Shown piece after piece: positions 1-11,826 of a DNA stretch of 48,226 nucleotides; the stretch's first letter is position 1, and each line of letters begins with the position of its first letter. The position numbers and the translations under genes are program-made. Under the pieces are notes generated by a model. It worked only from the letters and a program-made list of their open reading frames with translations. It searched no databases and was not told the DNA's origin. This DNA comes from Silene noctiflora (taxonomy: Eukaryota; Streptophyta; Magnoliopsida; Caryophyllales; Caryophyllaceae): NCBI GenBank assembly GCA_009801015.1, contig VHZZ01000176.1, positions 218,067 through 266,292 of the forward strand, in the 5' to 3' direction.

Positions 1-1584
1 ATACCATTGACCAATTTTGGAGTTGTGCAACCCTAAGCTTATATTTATGCTCCTTGTATAGAGTAATTTTACATTTAAAATCGGCATTGCCTGTTTTTAT
101 ACGGTTCTTTATCCATATTATCATATACAATAACTTTTATTCCTCAAAATGAAATTTTTTATCTAGTTTGTCGTTATTTGGTGAATGAACAATAGTTGTT
201 GATCAACGTTTTATGTGGTTTTTTATTAGGAAAATAATAAATACAGCTCTTAGAACTGCAGTTAAGGTACCAAAAAAGGATAAAAAAGCTTAAATCAAGT
301 GTTAATGATATCAATTTATGTGTATTTGTATCATAAATTCTTAATTTAGTTCCATTTTAGGAAATAATTTATGGTGGTGCATTAATGTCGAATTGTTCCA
401 AATAAGATGTTTAGCTTCGATAAATTTCATCGTTCTCAAAACTACTTAAAATATAAGATACAGTTGTTGAAGGTTGTGCGAAGAATCCAATATTATATAT
501 TAGCTTGTAGGTAAAAATTTCACCTATCTAAATAAGTGGTATAGGAAAAATGTTTTTGTTTATTTTCACAATTTGTGTTTTGTATCAATTTGTACATTCT
601 TTGTAGATGTTTTTTATACCTCCGATCTACCACGTCATTATCTCGTCTAATAAGGAAAATATAATTGACAACACTTATCCATTAAATAATAAAGGAAAAT
701 TTATCGAAAAAGCTATAGTTACATTGCGAGTAACGTTACGACATGTGGCAACGGCGAAATATGAGATAGAATATTTTTTATTTTTTATTTTGTCAGATTT
801 TGGGAGCCAAAATTCAAAAATCAAATTTCATGTTTAAAACTTTTCCTAAATTACTATATACCATAATTATTCAATTGCTTAAGATATTATTTTTATTAAG
901 ATATTATTTTGTGAAATTGTTTCTTGTTTTACATATTCTTTTCTCAAATTAATTTCATTTAATAAAGGTTCATCTTTTTCCTTGTATTCATCATGAATCA
1001 TGATACTCTTGATTTAAATCGCAATTATTGTGATTAAAATTTGACATTGATAAAGTCCAAGAACAAAACAAACATACTAGAAGAAAAAATCGATGGCTTT
1101 TTTTATTTTTAATGAAAAGCGACGTATGATATTTTAAATTTTTTTATTTTACAAAGAAAACCGTATAATTGTTAGTATAAATTTTAAGAGATATGGTAAA
1201 TATTTTATTAAGATTTAATACTATATTTAATCATTATATTAAATATAATTATCAATTATGATACCATAATTAATAAAAATCTTAAAATTTCCCCTCACAT
1301 CTTTCTCTCAACTGGTTAATTTTTATTCCTCCAAACCTCTTCATAATTTTCTCCATAATTACAAATAGATTCCTCCACATGTCAAATTTTAATTGATGGT
1401 GTATAGAATATTCTATACACCGAGTGTAACCGTAGCATTTTCCGAAAATCTATACGGTGAAAAATGAGTATCCTCAATCAGAAACTATTGTGCAAGATGA
1501 CGTAAATCTTACACCATAATTTGTGTAAATCACCTACTGTTTGACCTTATTAATACCCTCACAAAAGATATGATCACCCATGAA
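1..1584. other. AT-rich intergenic DNA, no gene seen
   Basis: Open frames here are short, lack domains and look like chance. I see no splice-linked exons, RNA gene or well-bounded repeat. The composition is strongly A/T, as in most spacer DNA of this window. Confidence 0.6.
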
Positions 1585-1846
1585 AGACTGAGGTCCATCA
1601 TATTTATCGTGAAGCTAATTATTGTGCAGATTGGTTGGCAAACCAAGGAGTTAATCAGCTGCAGCGACTTGTCACTTGGGAGACGGAGGAAACACCAAGC
1701 CATCTCTTCCGTTTAGTACAACAAGATGTCGGAGAGGTGTCGTGGCCTTGACGTGTTCCGTTACTTGTTCGTTAGCGTTTTAATTTTTGTTTTGTTTTTT
1801 CTTTATGGATAACATCCCCGCTCCGTGTAACCAACAAAAAAAAAAA
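1585..1846 (+). mobile_element. 3' tail of a LINE (non-LTR retrotransposon) with RNase H end and poly(A)
   Basis: Frame 1590-1751 reads EVHHIYREANYCADWLANQG followed by about 30 more residues and a TGA stop. HxxREAN..ADWLAN is the C-terminal signature of the RNase H-like domain at the end of many plant L1-type LINE polyproteins. It is followed by a short T-rich 3' untranslated part and an A-run at 1836-1846, as expected for a 5'-truncated LINE copy. The upstream reverse transcriptase and endonuclease are absent. I could not find a clear target site duplication, so the left border is approximate. Confidence 0.7.
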
Positions 1847-1986
1847 CTGTTTTATTAAGAGCCTAATTAAAAACGGATATTACTTTAATTTATACTATTA
1901 TTTCCCATCATTTAGAGTGTATCGTGTATGTAAATGTTATACACCAACGTTATATGTCATATGATTTACTCAAGTTCGCACGGTGT

Positions 1987-2201
1987 TATTTCCAAGTATG
2001 TTTTTTTTTTTTTTGTTGTAAACCATCCGGTTTAATCCGGATTTGAGCCGGGTAGGACCACTAGGACGGTAAAGCTCTCCCTCATGAGTTTCAACACTGC
2101 TGCGTTTCCAGGGCTCGAATACGAGACCTCTGGTTAAGCTAGAACAACCCCTTGTCAGTTGATCTAAGCTAGAACAACACTGCTGTATTTCCAAGTATGT
2201 T
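1987..2201 (-). mobile_element. tRNA-derived SINE with 16-bp target site duplication
   Basis: The 16-mer TATTTCCAAGTATGTT occurs at 1987-2002 and again at 2186-2201. Between the copies lies about 185 bp that ends, on the minus strand, in a poly(A) run (a T-run at 2001-2014 on plus). On the minus strand a B-box-like segment, TATTCGAGCCC, lies about 55 nt from the 5' end, as in tRNA-derived SINEs. The 5' part contains a short internal duplication of AAGCTAGAACAAC (2138 and 2165 on plus). A frame can be read across it, but it is not a gene. Confidence 0.85.
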
Positions 2202-3463
2202 GTTAACGAGTCACTCCAAGTCAGGTAACTTTGAGTCAATTTGTTCTTAATATAGTCATTTCAAAATTAGGCAAGTATCAAATATATTTTCCAAATTTAT
2301 ATACAATTAGTTAAATCAAGACAAATAATACCAAATTAGTAAAAAAAATCATAAAACAACAAATTGAGAAAAATAATGAAGATCACTATCTATGTCCTAT
2401 GAAACCAATAAGAGTAATTAGTAGGTCCCAACTAATTAGTGCTTTAATAATTAATTTTTTTCCTCTTTTGATATAATTGTTGAATTTTGGGTCCTTAGAC
2501 CATGTGACACACTAGAGCCCATGTTTGTGCCTTTTACTCATTTTGTCTTTGTACTTAAGGGCATACCTAATCCACTTTTTTATCTTAACAATCATGAGGT
2601 TGTTCTTTGTTCAAACTTTCCATGATTTTGTAACATTCTTCCATAAATCTTTCATCTTTGGCATTTTCTTGCTTTCAAATAAAGTGTCCATTGCCCGGGA
2701 ATTGATAAAGTAGATAGATTAGTCGGTCTTTAATAAGTTTATTGGGAGATTATTTTACAATTTAAAGAAAAACTGGTGCTGTGAGTAATTAAATAAGAAT
2801 AAATCAAGACTAATGGTAAACCGGCTAACTGAGTACGTTTATTATGTTTGTAAGTACGAAATTGAACAATTATGTTGGGTTACGATTAACAATAAAAAGG
2901 TCATGAGAAACAGATAAAGGAGTACGTCTCTCAATAACTTAGTAAGAGACCATCTCTCCCGAGATTTAGTGTTTTTCTTTAAAGGAGTAGTTATAATCAA
3001 CGTTATTTATTTCTATTCAATTTGATATAGAAAATACTGGTATAGACTTTGTTTGATGTTTCTTTACTTTATATGTTTCTAAACAATAATAATAATAATT
3101 AATAATATGATAATATGTACGTACTTATCACGAAAATACTCCATTTTTCCGATTATATTTAATACGTTTGTTTTTTTGTGTAAAGAAAAACAAAGATAGA
3201 GAGTACTTAATTAGAGAAATATAGAAATTGAAAAAGTAACATGTGATACAAAAGCAACATAATTATTTACACAAAATAAAAACGTACAAAATTGAATATA
3301 AGCCACTCAGATAAAAATAACGCAAAAAAATGAACGAAATATGAACTTGTAGCTAGTGGTTCTAGTAGAACAAGGTGGGCTAAAAGAGCTTGCCACCCTA
3401 GCCCACCAAGCCATGAAAAATATCATTTTGTTTAGTTAAAATTGGCAAATTTTTAAGTCACCT

Positions 3464-3518
<55 letters not shown>

Positions 3519-4340
3519 CTCTTTTAAAGTTTTAAGGACAAACTTTGACATTTTGTTAAAACAATAAATATTGTTAACTAACATTATTACCCACAAAAAT
3601 AAGATTTAGAAGGTGGAGCGGCGAGATATATTAAAAAAAAAAAAAATGTTGTTTTTACATTTTTGTACAAATTTGCAAACAATTAGAGGGTTGCACCAAG
3701 CATGTAAAAATATCTCCTTGTTGCTTATTGAAAGTGTTGGGGTCACTAAAAAAATATCCAATTTTCAATCTACGTTTGAACTTCTTACAATTGGAATTTA
3801 CTTTTTCTCTCTTGATCTGATTACTTGTTAAGTGTTCGTGTTCATTAATTTTGATTCAAATTAATTAAATAGAGTCGAACCAAAATAAGTTTAATATATA
3901 TGGTCTAATATATTACCCTTGTGTAGTGACTTATACTTCGTATATATCTACTTCAAGTAAGGACCGACCTAAATTTTCAAAACTTAATCAAAGATACTCG
4001 TCTATACAAACTATACCTTATACAAGATGTCAAGATACATCTCTTAATATTAGTAACTCGATATATTTTGTAGTTAACATATATTGATATATCCATATCT
4101 ACTTGAACATAAACCTCTATTTAATATGATCCAATTCAATTTACTTATACTTTTTTAGTTCAATCCAACTAAAACAACAAATATTCAATCCACAATATAC
4201 AACTCAATCAAATATAACACCAAATCAATTAACTAGACCTGACAAACAAGTTAACCAGGTCGGATGACCTTTAGTCGTGTCTCGATCAGATCGTAAGGGT
4301 TGGATCATTTCGCGTTCCCGATAATTATTGGGGTTGATAT
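2202..4340. other. Intergenic DNA, no gene seen
   Basis: A/T-rich spacer between the SINE and the leader of the WRKY gene. Apart from the TA microsatellite at 3467-3515 I see nothing that can be named. Short open frames here have no domain signature. Confidence 0.55.
3467..3515. repeat. (TA)n microsatellite
   Basis: An uninterrupted run of about 24 TA units. Such runs are prone to length change and to assembly error. Confidence 0.95.
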
Positions 4341-4526
4341 TATCAAAGTTAGACCCTGTTCTTTTGGATTGAAACTGTCTGAACTGAACTTAATGGAGTT
4401 GAATTGAACTGAAATGAATTTATTGGAGCTGAACTGAACTAAAGTAAGAGTTAATTTGTAAAATGAATAGCTGAATTGAACTGAATAAAACTGAATTGAA
4501 GTGAAATGAGTTGAAACTAAGTCCAA
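4341..4526. repeat. Degenerate GAACTGAATT-type simple repeat
   Basis: A stretch built from variants of TGAACTGAA / TGAATTGAA with short spacers. The open frame on the minus strand is a by-product of the repeat (a protein rich in SVQF/SIQF words) and is not called as a gene. Confidence 0.7.
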
Positions 4527-4811
4527 AAAAACAATGCCTTATTCAGGTATAATGATCAAATTTAATCGAGTTAATTCAACTTATAAGTCAAGTTCGAATA
4601 TCAGGTCGAATTATTCCGATAAATACCAACTCCCAAGTCACTTTTAAGGTGTCTACCATCAACACCCTTACCTCATTTCATAACTCAACTTCCAATAAAT
4701 CCAATCTCATACACAAAAAGAAAAAGTTGAAACACACAACACAATCAAAGCAAAAAAAAAAAAAAGAAAACTAAAGACAAAAACTGTTAAAGACACACCC
4801 ACACTCCCCCC

Positions 4812-4849
4812 AAAAAAATAAAAATAAAATAAAATAAAATAAAAAAAAT
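4812..4849 (+). repeat. A-rich (AAAAT)n tract in the WRKY leader/promoter
   Basis: Several AAAAT units between other A-runs, about 160 bp upstream of the WRKY20 start codon. It probably lies in the proximal promoter or 5' leader. Confidence 0.75.
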
Positions 4850-4942
4850 CTAAAAAACGACGTCGCATAACCTCCCACCTTCACCTCCGATTCTATCATC
4901 ATTCCTCAGATCCGTTGGAACCAAAAAAAAAAAAAAAAAACC

Positions 4943-4948
4943 AGTCAA
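4943..4948 (-). promoter_or_regulatory. Candidate W-box upstream of the WRKY20 start
   Basis: The plus strand reads AGTCAA, which is TTGACT on the minus strand, matching the W-box core TTGAC(C/T) bound by WRKY factors. It lies about 60 nt upstream of the ATG. WRKY genes often carry W-boxes and self- or cross-regulate; that this one works is inference, since a hexamer can occur by chance. Confidence 0.35.
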
Positions 4949-5006
4949 CACTCTCTTTCTCTCTCATCGAAAATTACCAAATTACCCTTCCACTTCCCTA
5001 AATCAA

Positions 5007-8000
5007 ATGCAAACCTCCATCGACGGCTCTCCGTCCTCCACGTCATCCTCCTCCGGGGACCTACCGCCTACATCCAACGGTCGTGATCGCATCTTGATTG
5101 CTGATATCGACGGCTCTGATCTACGCCGGTCCATGCACCAACCCTGCGCCACCTCCACCGGATCAACTCCACCTAATTATAATAATAATAATTTAAATAA
5201 TAATAATGCGAGGTATAAGCTGATGTCACCGGCGAAGTTACCGATCTCGAGGTCGCCGTGTTTGACTATTCCACCTGGACTTAGTCCGACTTCGTTTCTC
5301 GATTCTCCGGTTCTTCTTTCTAATTTTAAGGTACGGTTTCGGGTTGTCGGTTACGGTTTTTTTATTACTAATTCCGTCTCAGTCATTTGTTTACCTTTTG
5401 ATTAAAATATCGCTCACAAAGAATAAAAAAAGTAAACAAATGAATGAGACGGACTGAGTATATGTTTTCTGGAGTCCTGACTGATTAGATTAGAATGGAA
5501 TAAAGCAAAATGAATAACTAGACTGGCGGCCGCCGGCTGAGCTTGTTTATAATTCCAGCTAGATTTTTGTTTTACCGTTTCTATTATTTGTGAGGCGGAT
5601 TTTAATTAAAGGTTAGTATAAATGATTGAGACGAAGGGAGTAGTTTGTAGAAGAGTAGTTTACGTTTGTTTTATTTTGGGAGGGGGAGGTAAAGGAAATG
5701 TAAACTATTGACTGAGACGGAAGGAGGGATCAAGGGAAGGAGGGAGGGTAGGGTTTAGTTGATAGGGGACTTAAGGAGGGTATGAAGGTCATTTTGCATT
5801 GATTAGGTTTGTTGGAAGGAGTTGAGATAGACTATTAGAGAATCTAATTAGGCGCGTTGTGTTATGGTAATTGAGTAATTGGAGTAGTAGGATGGCATAG
5901 GGAAAAAATGAAAGCGGAAAAGGGAGTTTAATTTAATAGACTTGTATACTAGTGATGAGCTATGAGGTTCTCTGATTTAGCCATGGGAGATTATGCGTTT
6001 ATGAGCGTGTTTTATGATTTATATGGAGTAGTATAATGGCGTAGGAAAAAAAATAGAGCGGAAAAGGTTGGGGTTTAGTGTTAAAATGAGTTTAATTCTA
6101 TATACTTGTATACTAGAGATGAGCTATGAGATTCTCTTATTTAGCCTTGTGAAATTATGCGTTTTGAGACGTTTTAAATTTAAATGGAGTAGTATAATGG
6201 TGTGGGGAAAAAATTAAAGCGGAAAAGGTTGGGATTTAAGCGGTAAGATGAGTTTAATATGGTTGTAAGTGGGAAGAAAGTGATTTTTTAGAGGAATGGG
6301 CTAGGAAAAGGTAGGAAATGTAATTAGTGGAGCATATGATTCTCGTTCTTGTTCTTGTGAGAAAGGGTTTTATAAATTGATTGTTGGATTGTTTTATAGC
6401 TTGTACTTCAATGAACGAAAAATATGATAGGTTGTTTTGTTGTATCAGGGTATTTTTGGGTTGATTTTAATATGTTTAGTGGTTGATGAAAGTAGAACTT
6501 TTCTAATGTGGTAATGAAAGGGGAAATAGGAGTTTTGGAAGAAGAAATAATTTTGGCATCTTTCGGATTCCTTGTTTCATGCGATTATTATGCATTCATA
6601 TGAGAGTTGTGTTTAACATAAGATGCTTAAAATGGGTAGAAAAAACAAAGATATAAAATGAGTTAATGGGAGGGTGCTAGATTCTGATAATTTATATATA
6701 CATTTTTTCTGTTTAAATAGGGATCTCTTGTGCCATCATAGATATAATTTTTCTGAGAAGGGCTTGTGTTTCTCTGAAATGTATGTTAGTGCCTTGTTCA
6801 TACAATGCTAAGATTTTTGATTTGGTTCTAATTCTTTCAATTTCAAGTAATAGTTTTGTTTTTTTCACTAAAGAGTGCATCTTTTTCTCTTTCGCGTTTC
6901 TTGTTTTCCTAGTTGGTGCATTGTCTTTTCTTCTGGAATGTATATATTCTGTTTGCATGATTGGATGTCCTGTGGTCGGTTGTGATTGTTCCTTGCCACA
7001 TTTCTTCTAGTGCATGACCATATTAACGGTGTACGTATCACCTCTTTTTACCAATTATTTGAAGTGGGTCTTGATGTGATAAATGATTCCATGTTAGTAC
7101 AATTGTCCAACTACATGGGTGTCAATTGGAACTTTTTGATTTGCTTTTAAATTAATGTCTTTGTTAAGCTTTGAGTCACTCAGTTAATGTTGGTACTACC
7201 TCGAGGTGGTTGACTTGTCTGTTTGTCGCGAATAGATCAATGATATTGTGCTTTATTCGCGGTTCACTTGTCATTCACTTCACTGGGCAAATTCGATAAG
7301 TGTATGGAGTAGCTACATCCTTCACCCACTTCATTTTTTTCCATCATTGAGGGTGACAATTGATCTTTTCTTCCCCTCAATTTTGTACAAGGGGCAATTT
7401 AATTTCCCTTAGTTGAGCTTTAAGGAAAGTTGTCTACTTTCTCTTCGAAACTGCTATGAGGAGAATGAAAAATTAAGAAGGCTAGGTGATTTATTGATGA
7501 ATTGTAAAATTAGAAATGCTAGGTGATGTACTGAAAAATTAGAGATTAGAAAGGCTTAGTTATGCACTTATGTCTAATAATTTTTTTTTATCTCTACCAG
7601 GGAGAACCATCACCGACAACTGGCTCTTTTTTCAAGCCTCAAATGATGCATAGCTCTCCTAGAGATTCCTCCTCCACATTCCTTCCTGCTATGAATAACT
7701 CTAATGCCTTGGATGCTGGACAATCAAGCAGCTTTGAGTTCAAACCCAATGCAGGATCATTTTCTATGGGAGGCTTCTCTTTCCCGGGATCTTTGGTAAT
7801 TTCACTGCTTTCATGTCCTTGTATTTGATTCCATTATATGTGCCTGATGTTCACTCGTCACTTTGTGAGTTTTTTTTTTTTTGCTAAATTATAAATTTTG
7901 CTCATCTATTTTCAAGCTTGTTTTCATATTCAATTGAGCAATATTCACTTTTCTTTGGTTTCGGTTATGACGCTAGTCACCAGTTACATAGCAAAATGGC

Positions 8001-11000
8001 TTTCCAAGCTGGCTGCATTTCTTTTATTATGCGTTATGGTTCATTGAACACACTTTGTTAATGTACATACATGATACATCCGACGCCCTGACCCCCAACA
8101 TTTGCTGAATATCTTGAGGCATTGGGTTTTGTTGCTGCTGAACTTTGTCATAGGTTCTTTAATCGTTTCATTAAGGCTTTGTGTATGAATTTTGCAATTT
8201 ATTCATTTTTTTTGTAACTATATCCTTTTAATATGTGTGTTGCATGTGCAAATAGTACCCTAATCAATTCTTTCTATTGCATCCTAGGCTTCCTCTTCAG
8301 GTGTGAACCAACAACAAACTCGGCAAATTATGCAAAATCAAATGGAGCCTCAGTCCCAGTCTTCTGATCCGTCTATAGCTGTGAAAAGCGAGGCGATACC
8401 CTTAGATGACCTGAAATCTACTATAGCTTCTTCAGGCCCTGGTGTACTTCAAGAATCTGATTCTTACAAGTCAAGTCAAATGACAGATTCAAGTCATGAA
8501 GCACAGCCATTACACTATGAGCAGAAAGGACTAGGATCTCAAGTCCTAACGGAGCGAACATCGGAGGATGGCTATAATTGGAGGAAATATGGGCAGAAAC
8601 TCGTGAAGGGAAGTGAATTTCCACGAAGTTATTACAAATGTACACATCCTAATTGTGAAGTTAAAAAATTATTTGAGCAGTCACCTGATGGACAAATAAC
8701 CGAGATCATCTACAAGGGGACACATGATCATCCAAAACCTCAACCTAATCGCCGGCTTACTGGCTCTCCAATGCCATCCTTAGAAGAAAAGTCTGACAGA
8801 TTTTCTGTTAATGGGCAAGAAGGTACTACCTCCGGCTGGGTTTAAACTTCCTACTCTTCTTTTTGGGTTCAGCCATATTTAAACTTCTTACTTTGAATTC
8901 TTTATTTTGCATGTGATTCTCGTGATTTGTGTCCGTACCCCGATTTGCGTTTTTCGTCACATTCTATTATTTTGCTAGTAAATACGTGTGGCTAAAGAGG
9001 CGTGAATGAAACTTAAAGGTGGGTAGGAGAGTAATTGTGTTACCTATTTATTACGATTATGTTTCTTGAACTTAGTTTTTAACATTACAGGCAAGCCTAT
9101 GAACTCATATTGTCAAACAGCCCAGAATATTGAACCGAGCTGCTCCCCAGAGCTGTCACCTGGTGGAGGAAATGACACTACCGAAGACGTTGGTGCATCC
9201 CACTTGAATAGAACAGCTGATGACATAGATGAGGATGATCCATTTGCCAAGAGAAGGTATACGATGTTTTCTCGCTTGTGTGAGTTGTGCCTTCGATAAG
9301 CTCGATCGTAGGAAGCTAACACTGTTATCACTACTGAACCAGGAGGATGGAGATCGGTGAAATGGACATCACTTCAGTTGTCAAACCTATCCGAGAACCA
9401 CGTGTTGTTGTACAGACAGTGAGTGAGGTTGATATTCTGGATGATGGGTACCGCTGGCGCAAGTATGGACAGAAAGTGGTCAGAGGCAATCCTAATCCTA
9501 GGTATGTTCTATTGACTTGATGACTATCATGAAGCATGTACCGATGTCTAGTTGCCTCAAATACCTGTGCTGTTTCTCTTTGCCTGTCTATACTGGATTT
9601 TTCTAAAGCGTCTAATGTTGATTGTTCTGTGACATTTAGCTTCTTTTATTCTGTTCCAAGCAATTCCAACTTAGTTTTAGTTGTCTTATTAGCCATTTGT
9701 ATCTTTGAGCAGCAAATCCCTGCCTAGCTTTACGTGTATTGGTAGAGAGGGATAAACTTGAATGTATTCAGACACGAGATTTTAAGGAATTTAGGGAACA
9801 GAGTCTTTAAGAATGTAGAGGGATTTGGGAAAGAGAAAACAGTGAAGGTTTCGTAAGCCACTGAAAGGGTCACTAGTCACTACGAAGAGAAATTGGATGT
9901 TGACCTGTGTATTTGTATGTATTTGCAATTAAAGAAAAGGGCGTGTTCTTAGTTTTAGAAGGTGACGCTTACAGGACCTGTAACAAAGAGGCACAAGACA
10001 CAAGCTAAGGCACTGAGTTGTAATGTTTTTGCAAACAAACTCGTGTTTTCCAAAATAAAATAATGTGCAACTGCAATTAATACGTTTCTTTTTAAACAGG
10101 GCCAACATTCAAAGAAGTAGAAGATATGATTTCAATTTGAGATATGAACTTAATATTGGCTGTAATGGAGTTAAAATATAGTTTGGTGCCCTATATGTTT
10201 TCTCCCTCAAGAAAACGTCTTTCTTTCTAGAGAAAGTCCAAATGCTGATTATGTATTGAGATACTGAACTTAGGATTAGCGGTAACTGAGTTGAAATTTA
10301 GTGTCCGATTATTGAAAAGGAAACCACCTTTTGGTCATTAAGAATTTTCCCTTTGTTTTGGATAGAAGGATTATAAGGGAATGATCTCAACAGTCATCAG
10401 GAGCTTTCTAGCAAATAATGCCGAAATTGATACCACACTTTCCTTGTTTGAATGGAGGAAGTTGGCGGGAATGAACAGGAGAAAAATAGATGGATCCATT
10501 TGTTCTCCTACAAGCCAAATTAAAACCCTTCCAACATGGCAAAGTTTTGGACAGAAAATATCATACCCTACTTCCCCCCTCCCCTTTCTTCCCTGTGCAA
10601 TGGTTTGAAAGCCATGGGACGAAACATTCTGCTAAAGCTTAAAGCTTAACGACACACGGTCACATCCCCTTATCATCCATCCTTCTTGTGCAGGAGTTAC
10701 TACAAGTGCACTTATACTGGCTGCCCAGTTCGGAAACACGTTGAGCGAGCATCCCATGACCCAAAAGCAGTTATCACCACTTATGAGGGCAAGCACAACC
10801 ATGAAGTGCCTACCGCACGGAACAGCAGCCACGACTCAGCATCTCGAGTTGGGCAACATGAAAACAGAGATCCAGTAAGCCTTGATCTCGGCGTTGGAAT
10901 AAGGTCTACTTCTGACGTTGGGCCTGGTCAACCAAATGGGATCCAATATAACAGTTCAAACCTCGTAATGCTTCAATCAGCTCCATTTTCGACTTTTCCT

Positions 11001-11138
11001 GGTTACATAAATGGTGGAATGGCCTTTTATGGTAATAGGGAAAACCATAGTCAAGGGCATAATATCGGAAGTCAACCTGTAAATCATTCGTCTAATCCGT
11101 ATCAGCTGAACATGGGAAGAGTACTCATGGGTCCCTGA
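5007..11138 (+). CDS. WRKY20: Group I WRKY transcription factor, WRKY20-like (607 aa, 6 exons)
   Basis: Exons: 5007-5330, 7601-7795, 8288-8822, 9091-9256, 9343-9501, 10694-11138, all with GT-AG borders and consistent phases. The nuclear protein has two WRKY domains: WRKYGQK at about 271-277 with a C-x4-C-x22-HxH zinc finger (C291, C296, H319, H321), and WRKYGQK at 445-451 with C-x4-C-x23-HxH (C465, C470, H494, H496). The last intron splits the second domain at the Arg of NPNPR, the conserved WRKY intron site. Assignment to WRKY20 rests on remembered Arabidopsis words: [36 protein letters not shown] and a NMGR...GP ending. Ser-Pro sites near 74, 83, 93, 100 and 112 resemble the MAPK-target cluster of group I WRKYs. 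An AAT repeat encodes an Asn-rich run at 57-67. Intron 1 (2.3 kb) holds a Stowaway element and a tandem repeat. Confidence 0.96.
5371..5458. mobile_element. Short Stowaway-like MITE in WRKY20 intron 1
   Basis: About 88 bp with inverted ends ATTCCGTCTCAGTCATTTG and a matching AATGAGACGGACTGAG right end, flanked by TA on both sides (5369-5370 and 5459-5460). The TA duplication and the (T)CCGTC end fit the Stowaway (Tc1/mariner-type) group. It starts only about 40 bp after the exon 1 donor. Confidence 0.7.
5871..6260 (+). repeat. Diverged tandem repeat in WRKY20 intron 1, about 2.5 copies of ~155 bp
   Basis: Landmarks GGAGTAGTA..ATGG, AAAGCGGAAAAGG or AGAGCGGAAAAGG, ACTTGTATACTAG and GATGAGCTATGAG recur in the same order starting near 5875, 6025 and 6185. 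The third copy stops after the GAGTTTAAT block. The copies differ by many substitutions and small indels, so the duplication is old. Confidence 0.75.
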
Positions 11139-11826
11139 ATATAGCAGAAGATGCAACATATGAAACAATTATCTTCATGCTTCCTTCTTTTATATCTTAT
11201 ATGTTTGTTATATATATATACATACTTCTACCCTCATATGGTTAGGATGGTAAATTCGGGATGCGTTACTAGCAATTCTAATGTTATGCCTCATTTTTAA
11301 CTGGCTAGAAAGACGGTAAATCTAGTTGGCTGAAATCTTGTGTACAGTAGTTTGTAAGCAAGCATACAAACATTTACTGTTTGGAAGGTGAAATTGTAGA
11401 GGGATTGTGAGCTTATTTATTTATCTGCAGTTCTTGTTTGGGAAATTTGTAAACATATTGTGTATCATGCAAAATGTATCGCCTTTAAAGGACGCCACTC
11501 GAAATGCTGGCCGTCGTTTTTTAGTTCGAACATTCTGGTGTGTGAACACTTGATTTCAGAGTTCAGAACCATTTTTTTCCCCATTATTAAGGGAGTTTTC
11601 GGTTATATACAGTTTTTTTTCTCACCCCGTTCTTGAAATCCTAGAATTGTCGTACTTTTACACGACTTGTTAGACAGTGATTATACGATTATGGAAGATT
11701 CAAATATTACTGCGAATACAAACACAATAAGTGTCGAAAGAGAGAAAATATTGCTAACGAATTAAACCATTACGGATTTGTTGATTACGAGAACGAGAAC
11801 AGAATCAGATAAACTTTAAGATATAC
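11139..11826. other. Convergent intergenic gap holding two 3' untranslated regions
   Basis: The 688 bp between the stop codons of the WRKY20 gene (plus) and the B3 gene (minus). It should contain both 3' UTRs and both poly(A) sites. I see no gene or repeat. Confidence 0.6.

Noticed and set aside
1970-2239. 89-codon minus-strand open frame
   Set aside because: It runs through the SINE and its target duplications and has no protein domain.
4305-4526. 73-codon minus-strand open frame
   Set aside because: It is the translation of a degenerate simple repeat (SVQF/SIQF words).
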